A stretch of 64,000 nucleotides of DNA, from the NCBI GenBank assembly GCA_963803375.1, contig CAWDMB010000008.1, positions 124,001-188,000 on the forward strand. The letters are read 5' to 3'. The notes beneath the pieces are model-generated. The model searched no databases. It saw only the letters and a program-made list of their open reading frames with translations, and was not told the DNA's origin. Positions 24,159 to 32,636 of the stretch are shown here, piece by piece. The DNA comes from JAOPZW01 sp963803375. Its GTDB lineage: Bacteria > Actinomycetota > Thermoleophilia > Solirubrobacterales > Solirubrobacteraceae. Position 1 is the stretch's first letter; the number at the start of each line of letters is the position of its first letter. The position numbers and the translations under genes were made by a program.

Positions 24159-24183
24159 GTCCCGGCCCCACCGCGGCCGGGAC
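24159..24183 (+). terminator. Terminator hairpin after the lipoprotein gene
   Basis: Perfect 9-bp stem GTCCCGGCC/GGCCGGGAC with a 7-nt loop, 10 bp after the stop at 24149. No U tract follows, as is usual in very GC-rich genomes. Confidence 0.65.
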
Positions 24184-24299
24184 CGCGCGGGCCCGTTCGT
24201 CGAGATCCTGTGCTGAGCTTGCGGGTCATCAGCGCGGCCGATGACCGCACCAAGCAGGTCTGCTGGCGCTGGGCGCCCCCGGGCTGACACCCTGGGAGC

Positions 24300-25223
24300 G
24301 TGACGCGCCGCACCTGGTCGATGATGGGCGCGGCCGCCGCGCTGTGGGGTGCGTCGTACCTGTTCATCAAGGTGGCGCTCGACGATCTCTCCGAGGGAGG
24401 CATCCGCACCGCGCTCGGCGCCGCCGTGCTGCTCGCGCTCGCCCGCCGCCGGGGCGCGCTCGACGCCCTGCGCGGCCACGGGCGCTGGATCGTGGTGATC
24501 GCGCTCGTGCAGGTCGTCGCGCCGTTCCTGCTCATCACGTTCGGCGAGAACTCCATCGATACCCAGCTTGCGGGCATCCTCGTCTCGAGCGCCCCGATCT
24601 TCACCGCGCTGCTCGCCCTGCGCTTCGACCGGGCCGCGCGGATGACCGGCTGGGGCGCCGTCGGCATCGTCGTCGGCATGCTCGGCGTCGTCCTCCTCTT
24701 CGGGCTGGACCTGGGCGGTGACGCGGACACGCTGGCCGGCGGGCTCATGGTCCTGCTCGCGTCGCTGGGCTACGCGGTCGGCGCGATCCTGCTCAAGCGC
24801 AAGGTCCGCCACGTGGAGCCCGTCGCGGTGGCCGGCGCGAACATGGCGATCGCGGCGCTCGTCACGCTCCCGCTCTTCCTCGCCACGCTGCCCGACCAGG
24901 CGCCGTCGGCGAAGACCGTCGGATCGCTCGTGGTCCTCGGCGCGGGCGGCACCGGGATCGCGTTCCTGTGGTTCTACACGCTCATCCGCGACCTCGGGCC
25001 CGCACGCGCGTCGGTCATCGCCTACATCGCCCCCGGCTTCTCGGTGCTCTACGGCACGACGCTGCTCGGCGAGCCGCTCACGGTCGGAGCGATCGGCGGC
25101 CTCGCGCTCATCCTCGCCGGCTCGTGGCTGGCGGTACGAGGCCGGCCGGGCCGGCCGCCGGCTCGCCTCAGCCGAACCGAACCTTGCCGTTCGAGCGCGC
25201 CCGCGCCTGCGCGCGCTCGATGA
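24300..25223 (+). CDS. EamA-family (DMT) transporter
   Basis: 307 residues with ten hydrophobic helices in two repeated EamA halves (WGASYLFIKVALDDLS and the second-half AVGAILLKRKVRHVEP). The DMT superfamily exports amino acids or other metabolites across the cytoplasmic membrane; the substrate cannot be told. The start is GTG 24300 with little leader, possibly leaderless. The C-terminal ~30 residues are Arg/Pro rich and overlap the end of the convergent LON-domain gene by 56 bp, so this tail may be a read-on after loss of an earlier stop. Confidence 0.85.
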   Translation: MTRRTWSMMGAAAALWGASYLFIKVALDDLSEGGIRTALGAAVLLALARRRGALDALRGHGRWIVVIALVQVVAPFLLITFGENSIDTQLAGILVSSAPIFTALLALRFDRAARMTGWGAVGIVVGMLGVVLLFGLDLGGDADTLAGGLMVLLASLGYAVGAILLKRKVRHVEPVAVAGANMAIAALVTLPLFLATLPDQAPSAKTVGSLVVLGAGGTGIAFLWFYTLIRDLGPARASVIAYIAPGFSVLYGTTLLGEPLTVGAIGGLALILAGSWLAVRGRPGRPPARLSRTEPCRSSAPAPARAR

Positions 25224-25794
25224 AGTCGAGGCGCTTGGTCGCCGCGCGGAAGAGGCGCGTGACCAGGCGCAGGCGGGCGTTCTCGGAGCGCAGGTCGAGC
25301 AGCCCCTGCTTGGCGTCGAGGCCGAAATCGACCGTGGCGGCCATCTGGTAGGCGGTCATCGCGTCGAGCTCGTCGTCCTCGAGCGTGCGGTCGGTCGCCT
25401 GCTGGACGAGCTCGCCGTACGCGGAGTGCGCCGCCTCGGCGGTCCCCTGGTCGGGTGATTCGTCCTTGTCGGCCAGCAACTCGACCGTGCCCGCCGGATA
25501 GGGAAGGTCGTGGCGCTCTTCGACGATGCGAAACGGCCGGGTCCCGCGCGTGAGGATGTTCAGCCGCCCGTCGTCCATGCGCTCGAGGACCTCGGCGATC
25601 TCCATCGCGCACCCGACCGAGCGCACGCCCTCCTCGCCGGCCCAGACGATGCCGAACTCGGTGCCGCGGTCGAGGCACTCGCCGATCATCGTGCGGTAGC
25701 GCTCCTCGAAGATGTGCAGCGGCACGAGCTCCTCGGGGAGCGCGACGAGCCCGAGCGGGAAGAGCGGGAAGTCGCGCAACACGGGCTCGGACAT
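25168..25794 (-). CDS. LON N-terminal-domain protein (PF02190-type)
   Basis: 208 residues. The opening FPLFPLGLVALPEELVPLHIFEERYRTMI is the classic start of the Lon substrate-binding domain, followed by GIVWAGEEGVRSVGCAMEIAEV and LNILTRGTRPFRI. There is no AAA+ or protease domain, so it is a stand-alone LON-domain protein, a type widespread in actinobacteria and of unsettled function. ATG 25794 is chosen because the domain begins a few residues later; a longer frame upstream adds unrelated sequence. The 3' end overlaps the EamA gene. Confidence 0.85.
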   Translation of the reverse strand: MSEPVLRDFPLFPLGLVALPEELVPLHIFEERYRTMIGECLDRGTEFGIVWAGEEGVRSVGCAMEIAEVLERMDDGRLNILTRGTRPFRIVEERHDLPYPAGTVELLADKDESPDQGTAEAAHSAYGELVQQATDRTLEDDELDAMTAYQMAATVDFGLDAKQGLLDLRSENARLRLVTRLFRAATKRLDFIERAQARARSNGKVRFG

Positions 25795-25900
25795 CGTTTG
25801 AGTGTACGTAGCCCGTGGACCTCGGAGATGGCCTCGACCGCGCTGCTGCGCCACCGCCGCGACCTGCGCGTCCACGACCGTCGCGCGCCCGTCGGCGCCG

Positions 25901-26090
25901 CTACCGCGTCGTCGACGGCACCCGGAAGACGGGCGTCACCTTTTTTTGGCGACCGGTTGACGCTTCGCGTTGTCGAGCATGAAGGTCACGCGGTACCTGC
26001 CCGGACGGGGCGGGTCCGGGATCCAGACGGGCCAGGTCCGGCCGTGGTTGTCGCCGCACCCTGGGTCCGGTTTGCAGCGGGTGCGGCGGG
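25901..26090 (-). pseudogene. Decayed C-terminal gene fragment with a homopolymer frameshift
   Basis: On the minus strand the stretch reads RTWPVWIPDPPRPGRYRVTF and then MLDNAKRQPVA, a convincing protein C-terminus with a beta-sandwich look, but there is no start codon upstream before the neighbouring metallophosphatase. The frame hits a stop at a run of seven T (25941-25947, A on the coding strand). Removing one base restores VTPVFRVPSTTR before a TAG at 25901. It therefore looks like the remnant of a secreted or Ig-like protein, broken at both ends. The rest of the 298-bp gap 25795-26092 shows nothing else. Confidence 0.45.
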
Positions 26091-26092
26091 TT

Positions 26093-26812
26093 CTACGCGG
26101 CGAGCACGAGCTTGTCGGCGAACTCCTTGGGAAGTCCGACGGCGGCGACCTGTTGGGCGACGGCGCCGGCGTCGTAGGCCACGCGCTCGATGCGCGCCTC
26201 GACCCCGGTGGTGGTGGCGGTGAGGACGGCGAAGGCGCCGCGGGGGTCGCCGTCCTTGGGCTTGCCGACCGCGCCGCAGTTGACGAAGCGCACGCCGCCG
26301 AAGTCGTGGATCCAGGGCCTGTGGGTGTGGCCGAAGACGAGCACGTCGTCGGTCTCGGCGGCGGCGAGGCGCTCGTAGAGGCGCGCGGGCTTGTCTTCGA
26401 AGAGGTACTCGTTGACCTTGCGCGGCGAGCCGTGCACGAGGTGGACCTGCGCCTCGCCGACCGCGAAGCGCAGGTCGAAGGGCAGCGCGCGCATGAAGTC
26501 CTTGGTGGCCTGGTCGGTGTGGGCGAGCGTCCAGTTCACCGAGCGCTGCCCCAGCTCGCGATCGTGGGGCGTGACGTAGGCGCAGCCGCAGTCCTCGAGG
26601 TCGCGGGCGATCGCGTAGTCGTAGTTGCCGTAGATCGTCGGGATCCCGCGCTCGGCGATCAGCGCGCAGACCTCGTTGGGGTGCGGCCCGTACCCGACGA
26701 GGTCCCCGCCGCAGTAGATGCCGTCGACGCCGAGCTCGTCGATGCGCGCCAGCGCGGCCTGCAGGGCCGGAAGGTTGGCATGGATGTCGGTGATCACCGC
26801 GACGCGTCGCAT
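26093..26812 (-). CDS. Calcineurin-like metallophosphoesterase (YfcE/diadenosine type)
   Basis: 239 residues with all five metallophosphatase motifs: DIHAN (Asp9, His11), GGDLVGYGP, GNYD, VHGSP and GHTHRP. The short form and the DIHAN start match the YfcE/MJ0936-like subgroup that acts on phosphodiesters, not large secreted enzymes. A Cys pair (DCGCAY) lies in the middle. Start ATG 26812; its 5' region faces the arsenic operon. Substrate unknown. Confidence 0.88.
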   Translation of the reverse strand: MRRVAVITDIHANLPALQAALARIDELGVDGIYCGGDLVGYGPHPNEVCALIAERGIPTIYGNYDYAIARDLEDCGCAYVTPHDRELGQRSVNWTLAHTDQATKDFMRALPFDLRFAVGEAQVHLVHGSPRKVNEYLFEDKPARLYERLAAAETDDVLVFGHTHRPWIHDFGGVRFVNCGAVGKPKDGDPRGAFAVLTATTTGVEARIERVAYDAGAVAQQVAAVGLPKEFADKLVLAA

Positions 26813-27025
26813 CCGCCCACCCTAGAACAGATCCATTGACGGGTGTTGATCGATCGTGACGCGGTCGGCTCGCGCTCGCCTCGTGCTCGGCGGACGCGAG
26901 CGCGGCGCATGTGTCCGCCTGCAGGCACTCGCGCGCCTCGCGGGCGGCCAGCGTGGTGAGGGGACGCGGTTCCTCGTGGCGCATCACGACCGCGCTCGGC
27001 GCGCTGGATGTCAGGCAGGGTATCC

Positions 27026-27055
27026 ATTGACAAATGTGATTTCAATCGGTAGAAG
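27026..27055 (+). promoter_or_regulatory. arsR promoter with overlapping ArsR operator
   Basis: TTGACA (27027-27032), 17 bp, TAGAAG (27050-27055) is the best sigma-70 promoter in the window. Laid over it is an inverted repeat ATTGA (27026-27030)-N11-TCAAT (27042-27046), the form of ArsR/SmtB operators, so the repressor would block the polymerase directly. ATCCATTGAC also occurs about 190 bp upstream at 26828, possibly a second half-site. The local A+T richness stands out from the surroundings. Confidence 0.75.
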
Positions 27056-27062
27056 TAAATCG

Positions 27063-27416
27063 ATGGCCGTCGATCTGGAGCTGGTTCCCAAGCAGAAGCG
27101 CGCGGCCGGCGAGCCGTGCTGCGAGCCGGTCGTCTACCCCGACATCGAGCGCGCCCAGGCCCTGCGGATGGCCGAGGTGGCCAAGGCGCTCGGCGACCCG
27201 GTCCGCCTGCAGCTCGTCGACGTGCTGCGCAAGCACGCCGGCAAGGTCTGCGTCTGCGAACTCGTGCCGCTGTTCGACATCGCCCAGCCCACGCTCTCCC
27301 ATCACCTCAAGAAGCTGCGCGACGCCGGGATCGTCGACTCCGAGCGCCGCGGCCTGTGGGCCTACTACTACGTGATTCCGGACGCCCTCGAGGAGCTGAC
27401 CGCATGGCTGAGCTGA
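27063..27416 (+). CDS. arsR: ArsR-family arsenic-responsive repressor
   Basis: 117 residues. Winged helix with AEVAKALGDPVRLQLVDVL and the recognition helix QPTLSHHLKKLRDAGIV. Thiols suited to As(III) binding are present: CVCELV in the helix that carries the classical ArsR metal site, and an N-terminal CC pair (EPCCEP), as in the sensor types that use N-terminal Cys. Binding of As(III) would release it from the promoter just upstream. It overlaps arsM by 13 nt and so controls it directly. Confidence 0.9.
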   Translation: MAVDLELVPKQKRAAGEPCCEPVVYPDIERAQALRMAEVAKALGDPVRLQLVDVLRKHAGKVCVCELVPLFDIAQPTLSHHLKKLRDAGIVDSERRGLWAYYYVIPDALEELTAWLS

Positions 27417-28198
27417 CCGACACCGAGCTGCGCGAGCACGTCCGCGCACGCTACACCGACGCCGCGCTGCGCATGGCCGACCGCGACGCCACGAGCGGCT
27501 GCGGCTGCGGCTGCGGCACGACCGACACCACCGACGGCGCCTGTTGCACGACCGACGCGTCCGGCGCCGAGGTCTTCGGCGGCTCGCTCTACGCGGGCGC
27601 CGTCGCTCAGGGAGCACCCGAGGCGGCGGTCGCGGCCTCCCTGGGCTGCGGCGTGCCGACCGCCGTCGCCGACCTACGCGCGGGCGAGACCGTGCTTGAC
27701 CTCGGATCCGGCGCCGGCGCCGACGTCCTCATCTCCGCGCGGCGCGTCGGCCCCTCCGGGCGCGCGATCGGCCTGGACATGACCGACGAGATGCTCACCC
27801 TCGCCCGCGCCAACGCTCGGGATGCGGGCGTCGAGAACGCCGCGTTCCTCAAGGGCTACCTTGAGGAGATCCCGCTCCCCGACGCCTGCGTCGATGTCGT
27901 CATCTCCAACTGCGTCATCAACCTCGCCGCCGACAAGCAGCGCGTCCTGCGCGAAGCGGCCCGCGTGCTCAAGCCGGGTGGCCGCTTCGCCGTCAGCGAC
28001 GTCATCGCCGACGACGACATGGACGCCGCCACGCGCGCGGACATGGAGGCCTTCACCGGCTGCGTCGCCGGCGCGCTCACCCGCGCCGAATACGAGCACG
28101 CGCTCGACGCCGCCGGCTTCGTCGCCGTCGAGCTCCGCGAGACCCACCGCGTCCACGGGCACGCGGGCTCGGCGATCGTCCGCGCCCGCAGGCCGTGA
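27404..28198 (+). CDS. arsM: Arsenite S-adenosylmethionine methyltransferase (ArsM)
   Basis: 264 residues. Class I methyltransferase: [20 protein letters not shown] (SAM site), GLDMTDEML, and the ArsM-specific [12 protein letters not shown] and FTGCVAGAL. Four Cys correspond to the As(III) ligands and redox pair of the family: Cys48 (or 47), Cys82 in LGCGVPTA, Cys170 and Cys220. An extra CGCGCG cluster lies at 33-37. It converts As(III) to methylated, partly volatile arsenicals, a detoxification step. A GGAG ribosome-binding site lies inside the end of arsR. Confidence 0.92.
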   Translation: MAELTDTELREHVRARYTDAALRMADRDATSGCGCGCGTTDTTDGACCTTDASGAEVFGGSLYAGAVAQGAPEAAVAASLGCGVPTAVADLRAGETVLDLGSGAGADVLISARRVGPSGRAIGLDMTDEMLTLARANARDAGVENAAFLKGYLEEIPLPDACVDVVISNCVINLAADKQRVLREAARVLKPGGRFAVSDVIADDDMDAATRADMEAFTGCVAGALTRAEYEHALDAAGFVAVELRETHRVHGHAGSAIVRARRP

Positions 28199-28249
28199 GC
28201 TGCTCCTCGTCGGCTCCTCGGCGCGACGCGCGGCGGCCGCGCGCTGGCA

Positions 28250-29773
28250 TCAGTCCGGCGCCGGCGTTTCTGACCCCGCGCTGAGCCGGCCGACCCATGG
28301 CAGGTGGAAGTGGCGATGCGCCTGGTGCTCGGGGGCGACCGCGGCGTCGTCGCTCGCGCGCACGAACGCCCACGTCAGGACCGTGCCGACCGCGCACAGG
28401 CCCACGAGCAGCCACATCGAATCCGACAGGGCGGAGGCGAACGCCGCCGGCGCGACCTGGCCCGCGTGCAGGTCGTCGTCGAGCACGGCCTGAAAGACGG
28501 CGCCGGCCGCCGCGAGCGTGATCGCGCCCGCCAGCACCCGATTCATCGCCAGCACGCCGGCCGCGATGCCCGCCTTCGCCTGTGGCATGGCCGTCATCGC
28601 CGCTGTCGACATCGGCGCATAGACGCAGCCGAGCGAGATCCCGAACAGCAGGTAGCCGGGAAACAGCAGCCCGTAGCCGCTCGACGTGTCGACCTGCGCG
28701 AGCACGACCAGTCCCGCGGTGCCAAGCGCCATCCCGACGGTCATGAGGGGGCGGAGGCCGACCCGCGCGATGAGGCGTCCGGCCAGCGGGGAGATCGCAA
28801 TCATCGGCACCGTCACCGGCAGGATCAGCACGCCCGCCTGCAGCGCGCTGTGGCCGAGGTCGGTTTGCAGGTACTGCGGCTGCAGGAACATCAGCGCCCA
28901 GTAGCAGCCGACCAGGGAGAACCCGGCGGCGCTGGCTCCGAAGTAGGGCCCGTTGCGGAACAGGTCGAACTCGACGATCGGCCACCGGACGTGGTGCTCG
29001 ATGAACCAGAACGCCATCAGGAGCCCAAGGCCGGTCGCGAAGAGGCCGAGGGTGGCGACCGAGGTCCATCCCCACACCTTGCCCTCGACGAGGGCGATGA
29101 CGATCGCGGCCAGCCCGATGCCCACCGTGATCACTCCGGGAACGTCGATTCGTCGCGCTGCGGCTTCGTCGCGCTGCTCTGCGGTCGACGCGAGCACGAG
29201 CACCACGCCGAGCACGCAAAAGGGCACGTTGAGCCAGAACAGCCAGCGCCAGCTGACCGCTTCGACCAGGGCTCCGCCGACGAGGGGTCCCAGGCCCAAC
29301 GCGAGCGCCGACACACCGGCCCAGATGCCCAGCGCGCGGGCGCGCTCGCCGGCCGCAAAGACGGTCGAGACGATCGCCAGCGACAGCCCCAGCAGGGCCG
29401 CCCCGCCCAGGCCCTGCAGAACGCGTCCGGCGACCAGCACCTCTTCCGTGGCCGACAGCGCCGCCACCACCGAGCCGCCCGCAAACGTCGCCATTCCGAT
29501 CAGGAACATCCGCCGGCGCCCGAGGATGTCGCCCAAGCGGCCCGCGCTGACGACAAACGACGCCAGCACGAGCAGGTACGCGTTCATGACCCACTGCAGC
29601 CCGGCGGTGGTGGCGTCCAGGTCGCGAGCAATGTCCGGAAGCGCGACGTTGATCACCGTCGAGTCGAGCATGAGCACGAAGAGGCCCATGCAGGCCCCGG
29701 CCAGGGTCCACCAGCGGCGGTTCGCATCGGTCAGGCCGGGGAGCGCGCCGATGCCCGCAGTGGGAACGGCCAT
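28250..29773 (-). CDS. MFS drug-efflux transporter, DHA2 (14-TM, EmrB/QacA) family
   Basis: 507 residues with about 14 helices. Typical DHA2 motifs: [16 protein letters not shown] in TM1, [16 protein letters not shown] (motif A) and [25 protein letters not shown] (motif C). These proton antiporters export drugs, dyes or metabolites. It is convergent with arsM (51 bp apart) and might export a methylated or other toxic compound, but this is only neighbourhood inference. Start ATG 29773; a GTG one codon earlier is equivalent. The C-terminus is His-rich ([11 protein letters not shown]). Confidence 0.9.
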   Translation of the reverse strand: MAVPTAGIGALPGLTDANRRWWTLAGACMGLFVLMLDSTVINVALPDIARDLDATTAGLQWVMNAYLLVLASFVVSAGRLGDILGRRRMFLIGMATFAGGSVVAALSATEEVLVAGRVLQGLGGAALLGLSLAIVSTVFAAGERARALGIWAGVSALALGLGPLVGGALVEAVSWRWLFWLNVPFCVLGVVLVLASTAEQRDEAAARRIDVPGVITVGIGLAAIVIALVEGKVWGWTSVATLGLFATGLGLLMAFWFIEHHVRWPIVEFDLFRNGPYFGASAAGFSLVGCYWALMFLQPQYLQTDLGHSALQAGVLILPVTVPMIAISPLAGRLIARVGLRPLMTVGMALGTAGLVVLAQVDTSSGYGLLFPGYLLFGISLGCVYAPMSTAAMTAMPQAKAGIAAGVLAMNRVLAGAITLAAAGAVFQAVLDDDLHAGQVAPAAFASALSDSMWLLVGLCAVGTVLTWAFVRASDDAAVAPEHQAHRHFHLPWVGRLSAGSETPAPD

Positions 29774-29863
29774 CACGCAATCATCGCGCTTGCCCCCTGC
29801 TCGCGCTCAGGGCCCTTACCGGCAGCGCCGGGAAGGGGCCCGTGACGAGCTTCCGGCAGACCG

Positions 29864-31507
29864 CTACGGACCTGCCGTGGAGTAGAACGCGTCGCTCAGC
29901 GGAGCGAAGGGGTTGGTCCCGTTCGCCTGGACGAAGAACGGCGTGAACGTCGTCCCGAAGTTGTCGAGTCCTTCGTAGTCGCCGGTGAAGTACCCGCCCG
30001 CATACGGGGCCGTCCGCATGTCGAACGAGGTCGGCGTGAGCCGGTTCTCGTCACCCCAGTTCGATGTCTGGGTGCAGTCGCGAGACGCGGCGTGGCAGTG
30101 CGTCACCCAGTAGTCGGTGCTGAGTGGCGTGTCGCCCGTCGCGTCGTTGCGGAAGTCGTAGTACGTGACCGCGACGTCGCCGTTGCTCGACACGTGGACG
30201 GACGCCGTGAACGCCTGCTTCCCCGAAGTCGTGTGGTTCACTTTGACCGGCGTGGACCACTGATGTCCGCCGTCGGTCGAGCGCGAGAGCAGGATCGTGT
30301 CGTCGACCGGGAACGTCGAGCCGAGCTGCTGCGCCGTCGCCGTCTTGTGCGTCTGCCAGACGGCGTACATGTACCCGTTGGTCGCGCCGCCCGAGTAGTC
30401 GACGGCGAAGTCCGGGAGGATGTCCCCGGTGCGGACCAGCAGGCACGGGGTCGACGGCGTGTTGTCGCCCGGGCAGTTCACCGGCTCGGGATCGCGCACG
30501 CCGCGGTCGCCCATGTTGGCGATGATCGTCGGGGTCGACGACCAGGTCGTCCCGTGGTCGCCGGAGAAGATGACCGCGGCGTTGTCGCCCCTATGGATGT
30601 CCTGACCGTTGGAGCCGGTGATGTAGTTGAACCCGTCGACGAGCGTCCCGTCGGGGAGCACGACGATCTGGTTGCCGATCGTTTGGGTCCGCGACGGCTG
30701 CGGCTCGAAGATCTTGCGCGCCGGCTCCCAGCTCGTCCCGTTGTCCGTGCTGCGTGCGAACCATGTCGGCCCGCGGTAGGCGAGCGCGTGCGCGTACGCC
30801 TGGGGTGGGGTCAGCGGGTTGTTGTTCGGCGACTCGATGCGATCCCACACCGCATAGACGTTGTTGGTGTCGACCGGATCGGCGGTGATCGACTCCTTGT
30901 CGTTGAACAGGTTGGCAAGCGGACCCGAGTTGGAGTTGTCCTCCCTGAGCGTGGTCGGGCTGCTCCAGGTGTCGCCGCCGTCGAGCGACCTGCTCGTGAG
31001 CACCGCGTTGTGCGCCGTGGAGCGGTCGAACGAGATGCTGATCGCGTGCAGCGTCCCGAGCCCGTTCGACGGGCTCGGCGACCACGAGAGCCACGGGTCC
31101 GACGAGCGCTCGTAGCCGCCGCCGTTGGCCGCGGTCCCGCCCGCGCAGTTGCTCAAGGCAGGCCAGGTCCCCGACCAGCTCGTGCCGCCGTCGTGCGAGA
31201 CGCTTGCGACGAGCCCGTGCGCTCCGCCGTCCGACCAGCGGTCCTGCTGGAAGAAGCCGACGACATTTCGCGGGTTCTGCGGGTTGACCTCGATCCACGG
31301 CTCAACCTCGGTGCCGAGGACGTTCACGCCGGGCTGCTCGGATGCGGTGTGGAAGCCTTCGCCCGGGCCACCGCACCCGACCGCAAAGGGACTGGCGCCG
31401 CTCGCGAGCGTCGGGCCCGACGTCGTGTACGGATTGGCGCTCGCGACGGCGCCGCCAACAACGAGGCCGGCCCCAGCGACCGCGACCGCGACGAGTAGTC
31501 GCCTCAC
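29864..31507 (-). CDS. Secreted sialidase-like protein with five Asp-boxes
   Basis: 547 residues. Sec signal peptide (RRLLVAVAVAGAGLVVGGAVASA) and a strong GGAGGAGGGA ribosome-binding site before GTG 31507. Five Asp-box motifs are visible in order: SHDGGTSW, SLDGGDTW, STDNGTSW, SGDHGTTW and STDGGHQW, the repeats that cap blades of a six-bladed propeller (BNR/exo-alpha-sialidase fold). A clear GH33 Arg triad or FRIP motif is not seen, so it may be a non-sialidase propeller. Base composition is visibly less extreme than in neighbouring genes, with more Asn and Thr, suggesting acquisition or a surface-adapted protein. Confidence 0.85.
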   Translation of the reverse strand: MRRLLVAVAVAGAGLVVGGAVASANPYTTSGPTLASGASPFAVGCGGPGEGFHTASEQPGVNVLGTEVEPWIEVNPQNPRNVVGFFQQDRWSDGGAHGLVASVSHDGGTSWSGTWPALSNCAGGTAANGGGYERSSDPWLSWSPSPSNGLGTLHAISISFDRSTAHNAVLTSRSLDGGDTWSSPTTLREDNSNSGPLANLFNDKESITADPVDTNNVYAVWDRIESPNNNPLTPPQAYAHALAYRGPTWFARSTDNGTSWEPARKIFEPQPSRTQTIGNQIVVLPDGTLVDGFNYITGSNGQDIHRGDNAAVIFSGDHGTTWSSTPTIIANMGDRGVRDPEPVNCPGDNTPSTPCLLVRTGDILPDFAVDYSGGATNGYMYAVWQTHKTATAQQLGSTFPVDDTILLSRSTDGGHQWSTPVKVNHTTSGKQAFTASVHVSSNGDVAVTYYDFRNDATGDTPLSTDYWVTHCHAASRDCTQTSNWGDENRLTPTSFDMRTAPYAGGYFTGDYEGLDNFGTTFTPFFVQANGTNPFAPLSDAFYSTAGP

Positions 31508-31763
31508 AATCCCTCCTCCTTCTCTCTGCGGTGAGACGGACGGCGCCGAACGCGTCCGGGCGCACCGTTCGCGTACCCACTGCGGCGAGCGGCAAACCTG
31601 GGCGGGACCCGACCCCCATCTCGTCGCGAAGCGAGCGTGCCCGCGCACAACACGAAAGCCCAGCAGGCGGGGCGTGTGGGCGCGACGGGACGATGCTTGA
31701 CGCCCCGACCGGCGCTCGTCAGGGTGGGGAGTAGGACCCACCACTTCTTGCGGAGACCGCCGC

Positions 31764-32636
31764 TTGAGCCCGGACGACCCCGTCATCCTCACATGCTCGA
31801 TCTCGGGCTCGCTCGCGAGCCGCGAGCAGTGCCCGGCGATCCCGTACACGCCCACGGAGTACGCCGCCGAGGCCCGGCGCATCGTCGACGAGGGCGGCGT
31901 GATGATCCACATCCACGCGCGCAGCCCCGACGGCACGCCCTCCTACGAGGTCGAGGACTTCCGCGCCATCGCCGCCGCGATCCGGGCCGAGGTGGACGAC
32001 GTCATCGTGAACTTCTCGACCGGGGCGATCGGCGTACCGATGGCCAAGCGAATCGCCTACCTGCGCACGTGCCGCCCCGACGTGGCCGCGCTGAACATGG
32101 GCTCGATGAACTACGCGAAGTACTCGCCGCGGCGCAAGGACTTCGTCTTCCAGGCCGTCTTCGCCAACTCGTTCGATGAGATCGTCGAACTGCTCGAGGC
32201 CATGAACGAGCTCGGCATCCGCCCCGAGCACGAGTGCTTCGACGTCGGCCACGTCGGCTCGCTCGCGCCGCTGCTCGACATGGAGCTGCTGCGCCCGCCC
32301 CTGCACGTCTCCTGCGTCATGGGGGTCACCGGCGGCATCCCGCCGACCGCGCGCAACCTCGCGCTCATGGCCGACAACGTGCCGGCGGGCGCGCACTGGG
32401 GTGTCATCGGCATCGGGCGGCGCCAGTGGCTGCTCGTCGCGGCCGCGCTCACGCTCGGCGGCTCGGTCCGCGTCGGCGTCGAGGACAACTTCTACCTGCC
32501 CGACGGCACGATGGCGCGCTCCAACGGCGAGCTCGTTGCCAAGGCGCGGGCGCTGACCGAGGACGTCGGGCGCCGCCCGGCGACGGTGGCCGAGGCTCGG
32601 GCGCTGCTCGGCGTCCCACGGACGGTCGCCGCATGA
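31764..32636 (+). CDS. DUF849/BKACE-family beta-keto acid cleavage enzyme
   Basis: 290 residues. BKACE enzymes condense a beta-keto acid with acetyl-CoA and release acetoacetate and a new CoA ester; Kce in lysine fermentation is the founding example. Visible signatures: zinc His pair in HIHAR (His49, His51), NFSTGAIGVP, LNMGSMNY, and GVEDNFYLPDG near the C-terminus. The start is TTG 31764 with a GGAG 8 nt upstream; the next ATG would remove the first conserved strand (VILTCSISGS). An ATGA overlap joins it to the CoA-transferase gene. Confidence 0.85.
   Translation: MSPDDPVILTCSISGSLASREQCPAIPYTPTEYAAEARRIVDEGGVMIHIHARSPDGTPSYEVEDFRAIAAAIRAEVDDVIVNFSTGAIGVPMAKRIAYLRTCRPDVAALNMGSMNYAKYSPRRKDFVFQAVFANSFDEIVELLEAMNELGIRPEHECFDVGHVGSLAPLLDMELLRPPLHVSCVMGVTGGIPPTARNLALMADNVPAGAHWGVIGIGRRQWLLVAAALTLGGSVRVGVEDNFYLPDGTMARSNGELVAKARALTEDVGRRPATVAEARALLGVPRTVAA

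Noticed and set aside
30092..31498. 468-residue plus-strand frame opposite the Asp-box gene
   Set aside because: Arg/Val/Asp-rich shadow; the minus strand has signal peptide, ribosome-binding site and five Asp-boxes.
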